Below are positions 50,901 through 62,196 of a stretch of DNA of 64,000 nt, one piece after another. How positions within the stretch are numbered: the stretch's first letter is position 1; the number at the start of each line of letters is the position of its first letter. Position numbers and translations under genes: made by a program. The notes under the pieces are model-generated. The model was not told the origin of the DNA. It did not search any database and saw nothing but the letters and a program-made list of their open reading frames with translations. The stretch spans positions 21,572,285-21,636,284 of the forward strand of contig NC_052475.1 in the NCBI RefSeq assembly GCF_009730915.1. The letters are read 5' to 3'. The DNA comes from Dioscorea cayenensis subsp. rotundata. Lineage: Eukaryota > Streptophyta > Magnoliopsida > Dioscoreales > Dioscoreaceae.

Positions 50901-51327
50901 AAATAATAATATAATTTATCATATATCATATGCATCAAATTATACATTAATGATACCAAATTATGATGATGTAATAGCAAGGCAGCCTAATTTTTTTAAG
51001 ATGATTTAAAGGAAGAATAATTTGATCAAATTATGCTATTATATTTACATTGCAAATTTGATGATTTATTTCTAAATGTAGTCATGTTATATAGATCTAA
51101 AAGCATAATTAGAAGTGGTAAGCTAATTTGAATGTTTGCAAACTTCTTTTGAAGTAAGAATTTTTTAATATTACTTTATACTTATATGATATTTATACTA
51201 TGTGAAGTTAGTATTTTACTATAGTTTTAAATTTATTTCTTGCTGATTATTTTACTCCAATTATGATATAAAAGATTCGTGCAATATTCAAAAAATAACT
51301 AAGACCCATGATATTAAAAAGACAGAT

Positions 51328-53590
51328 TTGTTACATATGGGAAGTAAATCAGATCATGCATGTAACAGAATAAGACAAATTGATATTATAAATACTAAAA
51401 AAATGCATAGCAGAAATAATAATGGAATTAATACTGTGTTTGGAGGCATTAATAAGCCAATGATCAAACATCTTCGATCGCATTGTTATATTAACGCTAA
51501 TGGTGAAGTTGATGTTGAGTCTACACTACAATTAGACTCACGTGAACTTGATGGTGGTTTTAGAACCCATTTCAACAAAAATCCATTTTCTAATATAAAT
51601 GGGTCATATTCTAACGTCAATGCTTCAACAAGTAGATCTGAATATGTGTTTGGACTCTTTGAATCTAATTTACTAATGGCTAACAATGAAGATGTTTTTG
51701 CTTATCATGATAGCGATCTTTAGCCCAGTCATATTAATACAAATGATTCTGGTGCTGTTTTAAAGAATCGGTATAAAAGTAAGCCTTTTCCTACTTTAGT
51801 TATTCCCCATGTTTCTATTATCGTTATTTCTGAAATAGCCACATCTACAATTTAAGCATCCTCAACTTTCTCAAATTGACAATTACAAATTTTTCACATA
51901 TACGGTTGTATGGATTGTTCTTCTCTTGATGTTTGTAATAGGAACGATATTTCAACCTTCATACTTTGGAAGGCAACCTTTTAAATGTCTATTTTGCAAT
52001 GCATCCATGTGGTATGATGAAAGGATTAACCTATCCAAATCTACTTCAAATCCTAAACTTAATATGTGTTATACATAAGGGCTTATTTGTCTTCCACCAC
52101 AAAACCAACACCACCTTTTTTAAGATGATTATCTGATGGTAATGGTGGAGTAAGAAATTCAAAATTTAAAGAGCAGATTAGAATATACAACTCACATTTT
52201 CAATTTACTTCACTCGGTGGTATTGTCTTTTCCTATGGAGAAGATTGCTTTCATCTAAATATACCTTATGAAGAATTTCCAATTCGAAGTAAATTAGGAA
52301 GGGAGTGTTTAACTATGAGAGAATATTATACTTACTTGATTCAACAAAAAAATATTGAGAATAATACCTTGCTTAAAGGAGGTTGACTTTTTCAATAATT
52401 TATAGTTGACTATTATGCCATAATTGAAGACACGAGATTAAGATATATAAGAGAGCACCAAACATCATTGAGGAATGAAATGTACAAGACTGTTAGAGAT
52501 GCAACCAGTCAAAAAGATATACAACGCAATAGTATTAGGAAGCACATTATTTTACCTGCAAGTTTTATACTAGGCCCTAGGTATATGTTTGAGAAATACC
52601 AAGATGTAATGGCTATTTGCAGATTTTTTGGCTATTCATTTGCAATCCTTGATGGTTAAAATTAACAGATTCAATTCATTGATTGCTATTATAGGCTAAC
52701 GTACTGAAGATAGACCTGACATAGTCTCGAGAGTTTTCCGCATAAAACTACGTCATTTGATGGATGATTTGATGGAAAACAATCACTTTGGACCTATAAA
52801 AGCAGGTAAATTATGTAGAGTCCTAATTTTTTTGAAAAAAAAATTTACCTGATAAAGAATCTAATCCTATTGGTTATGATGCTGTAAGTTCATTTATGAT
52901 TTTTTGGCTAATTGCAAACTTAATTATACTTATTCTTCTTTTTTTTATAGTTGCTTATTTAGTCAAATTCCAAAAACAAGGTCTGCCACATATCCATATC
53001 TTATTATGGTCGGAAAAATAAAATGGTGTTATGACAACATCAAAAATTGATAATATAGTTTCTGCTTAATAAACTGATAAAGAATCTAATCCTATTGGTT
53101 ATGATGTTGTAAGTTCATTTATGATTTTTTTTAGCTGATTGGAAACTTAATTATATTTCTTCTTCTTTTTTTATAGTTGTTTATTCAGTCGAAATCCAAA
53201 AAATGAGGATTGCCACATGTTCATATCTTATTATGGCCGAAAAAAGAAAATGGTGTTATGACAACATCAAAAATTGATAATATAGTTTATGTTGAACTAA
53301 CTGATAAAGAATCTAATCCTATTAGTTATGATGCTGTAAGTTCAATTATGATTTTTTAGCTGATTGCAAACTTAATTATATTTCTTCTTCTTTTTTTATT
53401 GTTGTTTATTTAGTCAAATTCCAAAAACTATCTATTAGTTGCTCTTGAAGATCTTCTGAATAAACACTCTTCATCCCTTGAGGAGAATGATTTACCTCAA
53501 CCACAATCACTGAACATAAATAATTTAACTGATCAACTGCTTCAAAAGAGTTAGACTATAATATTCCTCAGCTTCAAAAAGATCACTTAT
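51328..53590 (+). pseudogene. Helitron Rep N-terminal half (zinc finger and HUH nuclease), broken
   Basis: An open 131-codon frame (51328-51720) with no recognised domain may be the variable N-terminus. At 51964-52095 a Helitron-type zinc finger is readable: FKCLFCNASMWYDERIN and NPKLNMCY. Next come KFKEQIRIYNSHFQFTSLGG (about 52160) and the Helitron-like N domain: MREYYTYLIQQKN, LFQQFIVDYYAIIEDTRLRY-like sequence, IILPASFILGPRYM, and YQDVMAICRFFGYSFAI (to 52656). The catalytic HUH motif appears as FQKQGLPHIHILLW (52968-53009). Stops break every frame. The rest of the nuclease after the first HUH motif, including the catalytic tyrosine region, is not recognised; instead the sequence passes through a tandem repeat into the helicase. 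Confidence 0.85.
52849..53460 (+). repeat. Tandem repeat carrying the Rep HUH motif
   Basis: A unit of about 226 bp starting ctgataaagaatctaatcct begins at 52849, 53074 and 53301 (the third is partial). Each unit contains the end of one Rep exon (TDKESNPIGYDAV), an intron-like T-rich stretch ending in ttatag or similar, and the next exon. The first two include GLPH[IV]HILLW, the HUH nuclease motif (52983-53009 and 53210-53236); the third breaks off just before it. Confidence 0.9.
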
Positions 53591-53592
53591 CA

Positions 53593-55097
53593 ATGTTTGA
53601 AAAATTAAATATTGAACAATTAGCTATCTATAATCAAATACAAGAAGTTGTGAACAACAATGGAGGAATGTTTTTTGTATATAGTCATAGTGGGGCTGGT
53701 AAAACCTTTTTATGGAACACCATCATTAATGGTATTCATGCTGAAGGAAAGATTGTACTAGCTATATCTTCGTCAGGAATTGCATCACTTTTTTTTTTGC
53801 TCGGAGGTAGAACTGGCTACTTTAGATTCAAATCCCTTTAAATATTGGAGAATGCTCTACATGAAAAATTAGCAAGCAAACTCAACTGGCAAGATTGATT
53901 AAAGAAACAACTTTGATTGTTTGGGATGAAGCTCCTATAGTTCACAAGAATTGTCTTGAAGCATTAAACAAAACTTTATAAGATATTCTCTGAGAGACAA
54001 TACCAGAAGCATCTACAAAACCTTTTGGAGGTAAAACACTAGTTCTTGGTGGGGATTTCTGACAAATCCTACCAGTTATTTCATATGGCAACAAAACAGA
54101 TATCATAAATGCTATTATAACCCAATCATAACTTTGGAAAGAATGCAAAATATTAAAACTCAAGACTAACATGAGACTGCACAAAAACAAACTTGATTAA
54201 GAAAGTCAAAATCAATTAAGAGTATTTGCAAAATGGTTGTTACAAATTGGTGATGGTACAATTGCATCTATCACAAGAAATTATAGTGATCTTGATGAAG
54301 GAGATTGGATAGAAATTCCATAAGATCTATTGGTTGAAGACTTAGATAATGCAATACAGTCAATCATTAAATATATTTATCCAAAATTCTAGCTGAATTA
54401 TGTAAATCCAAAATACTTGAGGCAAAGAGCTATAGTATCATCATACAATGAAACTATTGATATATTAAATGAAAAAATCAGCAAAAAAAATTGAAGCTGA
54501 TGAGTAGAAGTATTTAAGTTCAGACTACATCTCTAAAGCTTCTACATCTGTTGAAGCAAATGCACCATTATATACAGATGAATTCTTAAATGCATTAAAG
54601 TTTGCAGGTATACTAAATCATGAGATTACTTTAAAATTAGGTAGTGTGATAATGCTGAAAAGAAACATTAGCCAAGTGAATGACCTTACAATGGAACAAG
54701 ATTGATAATTACATAAATACATCATAATATTTTGGAAGCAAGAATTATTTTTAGATCCAACATAGGCGAAAAAGTATACATTCATAGAATTATTATGGCT
54801 GTGCAACAAGGCAAATGACCATTCATCATGTGCCGAAAGCAATTCCCCGTTAAGCTTTCATATACAAATACTATATACAAAAGTCAAGGGCAAACACTTG
54901 ATTTAGTAGGTTTGTTTTTACCCAAGCTTATATTTTCCCATGACCAACTCTATGTTGCATTATCAGAAGCATCCTTTGCTACAGGATTAAAAGTTTTTAT
55001 TTTTTATGATACTGGGAAGAATACAAACAAAATAAAGAATGTTGTCTACAAGGAAGTTGTTGATAGTATAGAAATTAATTCAAATCTTGAACATTGA
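53593..55097 (+). pseudogene. Helitron PIF1-like helicase domain, broken
   Basis: The first frame opens with LNIEQLAIYNQIQEVVNNNG, then the Walker A region SHSGAGKTFLWNTII (about 53686-53730) and AISSSGIASL. The Walker B region LIVWDEAPI (about 53908) and KTLVLGGDF.QILPVI (about 54030) lie in other frames separated by stops. The region RAIVSSYNETIDILNEKI (about 54427) precedes VIMLKRNISQVNDL (54645). The last frame (54828-55097) carries FPVKLSYTNTIYKSQGQTLD and FSHDQLYVALSEASFATGLK, the conserved C-terminal helicase motifs. Expected length and order are kept, but more than ten stops or shifts make it non-functional. Confidence 0.92.
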
Positions 55098-55309
55098 AAT
55101 TATGTTCTATTATAGTTACAGTCATATACATACCCAAATAAATATATAACAGGTTTTTTTTATCTCTGATTATTTCTAACTTCTATAAAATGGAAAATAT
55201 CCAGACTCAAAATAAGAAATACTGAATAAATTATGTATTTGCTATTTTGTAGATAATCAACAAGGAGTCTTAAGGGAATATCATAGCTAAAGCCACATGG
55301 CCAAAACTA

Positions 55310-55680
55310 GGCCGTGAAAATTAGAATAATAAGAATATGGGATTGTTATATCCCAATTTCACAAAAATTCCTTGGTGTGGCATTCATAGCAACAAATGCA
55401 AAGGTATTCATCATATATTGTCCTATCAATTTTTGTAAATCTTATCTATATGTTTTTTCTTTTAGAAACTATATCTATAAAATATCTTTCTCAAGGCGAT
55501 GCCATCCATGTTGAAAATGACTGTTCAAGCTTTCAAGACAGGCTAATTGAAGGAGCATTGTACCACATATTCAAATTTCAAGTTATTAAAACAATTGCTA
55601 GAAATTTATCGATAATGAGAGAATTTGTCATCTTTGTCACATCTAATACACTACTCAAGTTAAACCCTAATGATCATGCA
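55310..55680 (+). pseudogene. RPA-like OB-fold gene of the Helitron, 5' part
   Basis: Typical plant Helitron companion gene related to replication protein A subunit 1. Exon one (to about 55402) reads KIRIIRIWDCYIPISQKFLG, VAFIATNAK, then GT. After a short intron, exon two (from about 55496) reads GDAIHVENDCSSFQDRLIEG and ALYHIFKFQVIKTIARN. Coding is interrupted at 55680 by the LTR-type insertion and resumes at 57866. The product would bind single-stranded DNA during rolling-circle transposition; here it is split. Confidence 0.8.
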
Positions 55681-57865
55681 TGTTGTACCCTGTCCTGATT
55701 TAGACCTCGGGCCTATTTAGATTTTTATGCTTGCATTAGGGGTAAAATGGTCATTTAGTAGTAGTGGCATTTTTGCATGTTTGCATAGTAGTTTTTATGT
55801 GAAAAATCGGGGGCAATTCCGTCATTTGGATCCATTTCTATGATTTTTCTATTAAGAGGGCAATTAGGTCATTTCCTATTTATAAAAAAAAAATGAAAAT
55901 GAATGAATGAATGAATGAATGAGAAAAGCCTAGAGAGTTCTTTTCCTTCCTGCTTCCTTGCTTCCTTGCTTCTTGTTCTTCTTGTTCGGCCGAGTATAAA
56001 CTTAGAAACAAAAATCTTTCCGGCGAGAATTTCCGGCGACCTTCAATACCAAACTTATTCCTCTCTCACTCCCGAATCCGGTAAGCCTTATATCCAATGT
56101 TTTTGTTTTGTATTTCACCCGTATTTCCTTGTTTTTTTAGAAATATATAAAAAATTTCGATTTCTCCATGAATATGATGATTCATAGGCTTAAATTGAAG
56201 CCAATGATTTATAATGCATGTATGAGAATGTTGTAGAAGAAAAATTTTTGATTTAGAGTTGTAAATTGGGAGAAAAACCATAGTATAAGGTTCGAGTTAT
56301 CGTAGCAATTCGAGATTACTCGTAGCACTCGAAAAATTTTGAGCCTTATCTCGTATTTCCTTGGTCCACATTGAAGCTCTTCTTACCCCCGAACTCATTG
56401 GAACTAGTTTTTACTCTATTCGAGATCGCTTGGATCCAAAATGACGATGTTTTGCCCTAAAACCCTAATGTTTTGTATTAGACATGTATAATCGTATTTT
56501 ATACATTTTCTTGTGATTATCATTCTTATGTTCATTAGAATTTGAATTCCCTGCTTGTATCTAGGTGGCGAAGCGTCCTCCAAGGGGAAGGAGCTCGCCG
56601 ATCAGTGAGTGCGTCTCAGGACCAGACGACTGGTTCCGTGAGTGGTTAAATTTATAATTGCATAGATTTAATAAGAGTACTAAAGTATTTCTTCATGTGT
56701 TTTATCACATAAACTTGATGATAAATTGACTTCTTTTGATATATATATTTTGAGTACGAATCTACTTGAAATGGTTTAACTAGAATGCTTATACCTATTT
56801 ATTTGAAACAAACATGTTTACTTGCATTTCCGTATTTATATGCAAATGAGATATGGTTTCACGTATATTTCCGCATTTATATGCAAATGGAATATGGTTT
56901 GATGTACATTTCCGTATTTAAACATTGTATGATGGATTATTTGAATTGGAAGTTAGAAAGAATTATGTTGTGGCATTTAGTTTTGATGGTGACAGCGGAC
57001 TTTAGTCTGACACTGCAGTGTGGGGTTCCACGGTCCGGCCTGATGGGAGGCGGCGTGGTTAACCCTGGTTTACCCTGGTCAAGAGGTGCGCGGAGCCATT
57101 GACAGGGGGTTCTGTTATGTGAGAAACCCGAGGTCACCACACGGGGATCTCAGTGGCCAACACCAAGGAAAGGCACCCTTTTAAATTCCAAAAAGTTTTA
57201 AAAACTCCTTGGTGGTCCCACAGCTAGTCGCGGCCACGATTAGTGTGGGAATTGTTTTAGGCCAGCCTGTATTTTTGGAGCTATGTTCATTATGTTTTAA
57301 AATGTTATTTGTTTTTACTATTGTTGAATCTTGTGTTACTTGTTAAAATGTTGAATACTTGGAACTGATTTTATATGCTATTATTATTTTTTTGAATTAC
57401 CATTTGAAATACTTTATCACTCTGTTACATCTATGCTGACACCACTCACTGGGTAACATCTGTTACTCACCACTCCCCTTTTTATCTTTTCAGACTGCGA
57501 CGTTGGACAGAGTTATGCTGTGCAGCAGTAGAGGTTTATCTGTACTTCTTATTTAGGTTTGTTATAGTATGCATGTACCCTCTATGGATCCACTAGACTT
57601 GACCTTATATGTGGTTCTTGTATTTATATTTTCGGGTTGTATCTTAAAACCCTGGTTTGTGCTGTCATTGTTGCTACTTGTGTTTAAGGTTCCTAGTACT
57701 AGGGAACCCTATTTGTGATATTTTATTATGTTGTCTTCTAGTTATATAATTGTGATAACAGGTTTATATTGAGCCTTACGGCGACCTGAAAGTGGGGCCG
57801 TTGTGGAACCCACTTCTTGTCGTCGTGGCGGTTGCCACATGCCCGGTTAGGTTCGGGGCGTGACA
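55681..57865. mobile_element. Solo-LTR-like insertion, 2185 bp, with 5-bp target duplication
   Basis: It begins TGTTGTACCCTGTCC and ends TTCGGGGCGTGACA, and is flanked on both sides by ATGCA (55676-55680, 57866-57870), a perfect 5-bp target duplication as left by LTR-element integrase. There is no gag, protease, reverse transcriptase, primer-binding site or second LTR, so the simplest reading is a solo LTR left after LTR-LTR recombination. The size and the GGGGCGTGACA end resemble long LTRs of Ty3/Gypsy chromoviruses of the Tekay/Del type; that lineage call is tentative. It interrupts the Helitron RPA gene and is therefore younger than it. Confidence 0.85.
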
Positions 57866-59150
57866 ATGCACCTTGCCCAAGGTATTACTTTTAATATTTT
57901 GATCAAGAAAATATGGCACCAGATGCAAATTCTGATAATATTTGACATGTAAAAAAACCATTTATTATTTTTTCACATTTCTTTTATTTTACAATTAAAA
58001 TTATAATTCAAATATCTTATCAATGTTGCCCAATATATATATTCATGCTATTAATAACAAAATCCAATCTATTTATAAAATTACAGATGCAATTGGTACT
58101 TTGATTTCTATAGAACCAATTACTGTTGTTCAATTAACAAAGTTTGCCAATAATGTTCAGAAAAGAGATATTTTCATCAAAGAGCAAATGTAAGCAACAA
58201 GAAAACATATTTGATTATAATTAGTACATTTGACATATATGTACTTACCTAATATTATAACCATTTTCAATTAAATAAAAAAAAGCGGCGATGAACTTAG
58301 AATAACTATATGGAAATCCTATTTTCCTCAATTAAATGATCATGATTTACTACAAATGCAATCAAGGCCTATACTTATCATTGTTGAAACTATTATTTGA
58401 ACACTCCAAGGTGAGTGCAAAATGTGATAGTAAAAAATTATTGCAATACTTAAATAGACAATCAACAATTACTAACATTTCAAATTATTTAATAGGAACC
58501 ATATATTTGGCTTCTACTTCGACAACCCGAATTTATGTAAATCTAAATTTACCCAAGACAAAAGTTATCAGAGAATAGTAAGACTAACACTTAACAATTT
58601 TAAAACTAGGGGAAAAAATCAATTTGATTTCCAAACTCACAAATTACCATTTGTGAAGTAAAACAGACAAGGACTTGAAAATCAACAAATGTAGGTGCTA
58701 TCTATATAGAACTAAGAAGCAGCTTTGCAACAAAAAATTTCACAAGCTGAATATGCAACAATTGATAAATTGTTGAAGTTTGACCCAGCAACAATTGGTG
58801 CAAGTAAAAACAATCATATCTTGAAACTTAATTCCCTAATTAGTAAATTATATAAATCTATACTTATTGCTAAATAACAACAATTAATAATTTGTTTAAA
58901 AAAAATTATACATGTAACCATGTTCAAATGTGATATATAGGTTGAGAAGATTGACACATAAAATGGTTCGTTTTACAATTCATGCAATGTTTGTAATAAA
59001 TGCCTTGCTGAATCAAGATATAGTTATTCTTGCTACAAGCACGGACCTACAACTCCGAAAAACAAAAGTGCCTGAACAAATTCATAGTATGATTGACAAG
59101 AAATTTAGTTTAATTGTTGGTCTCTCATAACAAGCAATTAAAGATGATGT
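57866..59150 (+). pseudogene. RPA-like OB-fold gene of the Helitron, 3' part
   Basis: It continues the gene split at 55680. Readable pieces: DAIGTLISIEPITVV (about 58086), the second OB fold GDELRITIWKSYFPQLNDHD (about 58288-58350) with MQSRPILIIVET following, GTIYLASTSTTRIYVNLNLP (about 58495-58555), and a C-terminal stretch VRFTIHAMFVINALL ... VPEQIHSMIDKKFSLIVG (58960-59125). Introns and several stops separate the pieces. The order matches RPA1-like proteins of plant Helitrons. Confidence 0.75.
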
Positions 59151-60713
59151 GCTCACCTACAGAATTTACAATGCAAACCTATTATTTTACATGGAGAAAC
59201 TCGAAGGGGAAATAACCTGTACAACCAGCAATAGAAGGATCAATTGAGCAATCCACATTAGAAATTGATGAAGCAAGCAGCAAGCATAAAGTAAGTGAAC
59301 TATTAGAATCATCATCAAAGATTAAAATTTCTTCAGATCTATACAATAAAGCCTCAACAACAAAAAAACAAAGAAATACACCTAAGCGAGAAAAAAAACA
59401 AAGATAACGAACAAGCATGAACACTTGCTTATGAGAAAAAAAGATGAGATATAATAACACTTTCAATCCATATAAAAAAAAGATCATTGCTTTCCTACAA
59501 GGCAGTAAACCAGGTAATATCTATTACAATCACACGATCAAAGACTATGATAAACTCAAAATAATGACTAATGTTGTTTTATCCTTTAATAGGATGAAGG
59601 TGAAAGAATTATGTCATGCTATGTTTGGCTATATAACTGCTATGCATGTCTTTAGTAATTTCAATAATGTAGATAAAGCTTTAAGGTTTTTTAAGTTTAA
59701 GAAATTTGCACCGGACATAATAAAGCTTTGAAGAAATGACAAATTAACCAAGGTTTACAAGCTTTAAAGGAAAGGTATGCTTCCACAATTACATTATTAC
59801 GTACACCTTAACAACATATAAAGTATTAGTTGAAAATATTATCTTTCAAAATAATTATTTAATTATTTTCACCAATGATATTATCTTTACAAACTTTTGT
59901 TTGTCATATTTAGTTATTGCAATAAAAAAAATATACTATTCACTTCCAAAGTTATTTTATTGGGTTGTTACATATTGTTAAAAACTATTTCAAATATCAA
60001 AAAGGGAAATAATCATAGTTGTTTTTGTTGCTTACAGACTTTACTATGTTTTTAAATATGAAAAATATAACAAATTAACAATAGTATGTGTGAATATTGT
60101 AAATATTCCACAAGAATACATTCCATGTATAAACAATATTTACATATCTATTAATATCTACAAATTAAAATAAACAAAAAATATTATTACAAAAATGTTA
60201 ACATAAACCTATATTATATAAATAAGAATGAAATTAGCATAATCATCTTCATTTAATCTAAAGTAACATTCTTAGCCCGTTTTATGTCTATCTTTTTCTG
60301 CCTTAAGATTTGAATTGAAGTTTAAAAATATGTTTGTTTCTTATCTCTTAATTATATATATTTCGGACATTTTTCTTCTTGAGCATCAAGATTATTTTTA
60401 TTATCCTTCCATCATTTTATGTGAATAGGAAGATAAAAACCAAGAGTAAAGCTTAATATTTGAATTTTTTTGTATGTGTGTGCCAAAGTATCTAAATAAA
60501 GCCATTTTCATCATTCAATGAAAAATATAACATATTCTAGTAATATATTTCCCAATCTTTTACATTTGGAAAATATACTTCCCCTATTGAAATTGATATT
60601 TATAAAAAAATTACATTACTAATGTTTTTTTTTTTACAAATTTATACTATCTTTACAATCTTTCTTTTTGATATATTCAACCGACAGTGTTAGCGAGGGT
60701 GTTTAACCTAGTG

Positions 60714-60744
<31 letters not shown>

Positions 60745-61305
60745 CATATTATTTCATCTTTTAACATATGATTTTTTTTTTTAAGGGGTATACATGTAAA
60801 CCTAACATTAATCATATATATATACATCCATATTATTTCATCTTTTAACATATGATTTTTTTTTTAAGGGGTATACATGTAAATCTAACATTAATCATTT
60901 GGCATAACTTTTGATTTTCTCCCTCCCTTGGCATCAATCATGGTGTACCTACATTTTCTTTGCCATAGATGGATATTATTATTTATATAAAAAAAGGTTT
61001 ACATGAGCAGACACACAATTACATTATTTATGAAGTATACATATACATATAACAATTTTTTTTTGATAGATTTATGTATACAAATTTCTCTACTAAAGGC
61101 ACATAATTTCATTAGAAAGTACAAATTTATTTAAATGCATTTATAAAAAATAATTATTCACAAAATACATTTAATAAAACTTTTATTTCATACCCCTAAA
61201 AATTTGTGAAATTGTAAAAGTTATATAAAATAACATAATATAAAAGTGGCACGTAATTAAAATATAATTATTAGTTTTTGCTTAAAAATACTAAATTAGA
61301 TAAAC

Positions 61306-61338
<33 letters not shown>

Positions 61339-61380
61339 TCATAAATAGAGGATTACTTAATTAATGTTATTTTCCCATTA
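59151..61380. other. AT-rich spacer after the Helitron
   Basis: An open frame at 59444-59731 (95 codons) contains NVDKALRFFKFKKFAPDII, faintly reminiscent of a pentatricopeptide repeat, but one weak repeat is not enough for a call. The rest is AT-rich with a long (TA)n tract at 60713-60740 and (AAAT)n at 61306-61334. The Helitron 3' end should lie in or before this stretch but was not identified. Confidence 0.45.
60741..60908. repeat. 84-bp tandem duplication
   Basis: Units 60741-60824 and 60825-60908 are almost identical (catccatattatttcatc ... ggggtatacatgtaa ... taacattaatcat), differing at only a few positions near the end. Confidence 0.9.
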
Positions 61381-61411
61381 TCTTTTCCATGCTTCCCACT
61401 TTGACTGAGAG

Positions 61412-61462
61412 CACGTGAGTGCCAGCCAATCTCACAGTGCAACATAAAGGACTGGTCACGTG
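61412..61462. promoter_or_regulatory. Two G-boxes with a CCAAT motif between them
   Basis: CACGTG occurs at 61412-61417 and 61457-61462, with CCAAT at about 61426-61430. The cluster is GC-richer than its surroundings and about 600 bp upstream of the CT-rich leader of the gene at 62.0 kb. G-boxes bind plant bHLH (PIF, MYC) and bZIP factors. It is a plausible but unproven control region for that gene. Confidence 0.45.
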
Positions 61463-62029
61463 AGTCTTGGTCCAAGACCTCTCTATCATGCGTGCCGTCC
61501 GTGATTGCTGCCTCCCAAGCCCGTGCTCGCTTTGCTCTTTATTTTTTTTTTTTTGCAAAAACCACCCTCTCATATTCTTATTTTCATTTTAAACCTCGAA
61601 TTTATTTTTTTTCAAATAACTTTGCAATTTCCCCCTAAGGACTTATGAGCAATATTAACAATTTATAAAATAAAATGATATAATTACTTTAATTAGTTTT
61701 TTTTTAAAGCAATGTTGTTTGAACATGAAAATATAAAATTATAAATCGTTCATGGTGAATACAGTTAATAAATTTACATTTTCTAGCTAACGAAGATATA
61801 ATCTTGTTTTTTTTTTTCAAATCAATATCACGAATATGATTCCAGTGATTAAATTAGAAAATTATTGAAAAAAAATTCAGCTCTCACAAAAAAATAATAA
61901 TAATTTGAAAATTAATAGTTTTGAAAAAAATGAATAATGGAGGGGTTGAAATCATAATATTAAAATATCGAGGTCTTATTTGCGAAAACCCTGTAAAAAA
62001 ACGTCCAAATGGGTTGCTTCTTTGTCTCG

Positions 62030-62196
62030 ATAAATAATCTCCCACTTCCTTCGCCGCTGCCCTTCTTTTGCTCTTTCTCTCTCCGAGATCTCTTCCGTTC
62101 TCTCGATCCCTTGATGCCCTAGTTTCTCAATCGAGCTTCGTGCGCGGTTCCTCGGCGGTGTTGCGAATTGGGGGTGCTCTAATGCTTGGATCTGTG
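62030..62196 (+). CDS. 5' leader and possible first exon of an unidentified gene
   Basis: A TATA-like TAAATAAT (about 62030) is followed by a CT-rich leader (ctcccacttccttcgccgct ... ctctttctctctccgag), typical of a plant 5' UTR. The first clear ATG is at 62182 and reads MLGSV before a strong donor GTG|GTGAGT at 62197. The leader may instead be wholly untranslated with coding starting in a later exon. The product cannot be identified because no further exon is recognised. Confidence 0.45.

Larger units (their letters stand above)
51300..59150 (+). mobile_element. Degenerate autonomous-type Helitron
   Basis: Contains in order the parts of a plant Helitron Rep/Hel protein and a downstream RPA-like OB-fold gene, all on the plus strand and all broken by stops and frameshifts. 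The boundaries are approximate: neither a 5' TC end nor a 3' CTRR end with its hairpin was pinned down, and the start may lie further upstream. It is interrupted by an LTR-type insertion at 55681-57865. Helitrons move by rolling-circle replication using the Rep HUH nuclease and the PIF1-like helicase. Confidence 0.85.

Noticed and set aside
61553..61995. Possible TIR element upstream of the gene at 62.0 kb
   Set aside because: A tttttgcaaaaacc patch and a gcgaaaaccctgtaaaaa patch are only weakly complementary; no convincing arms or target duplication.
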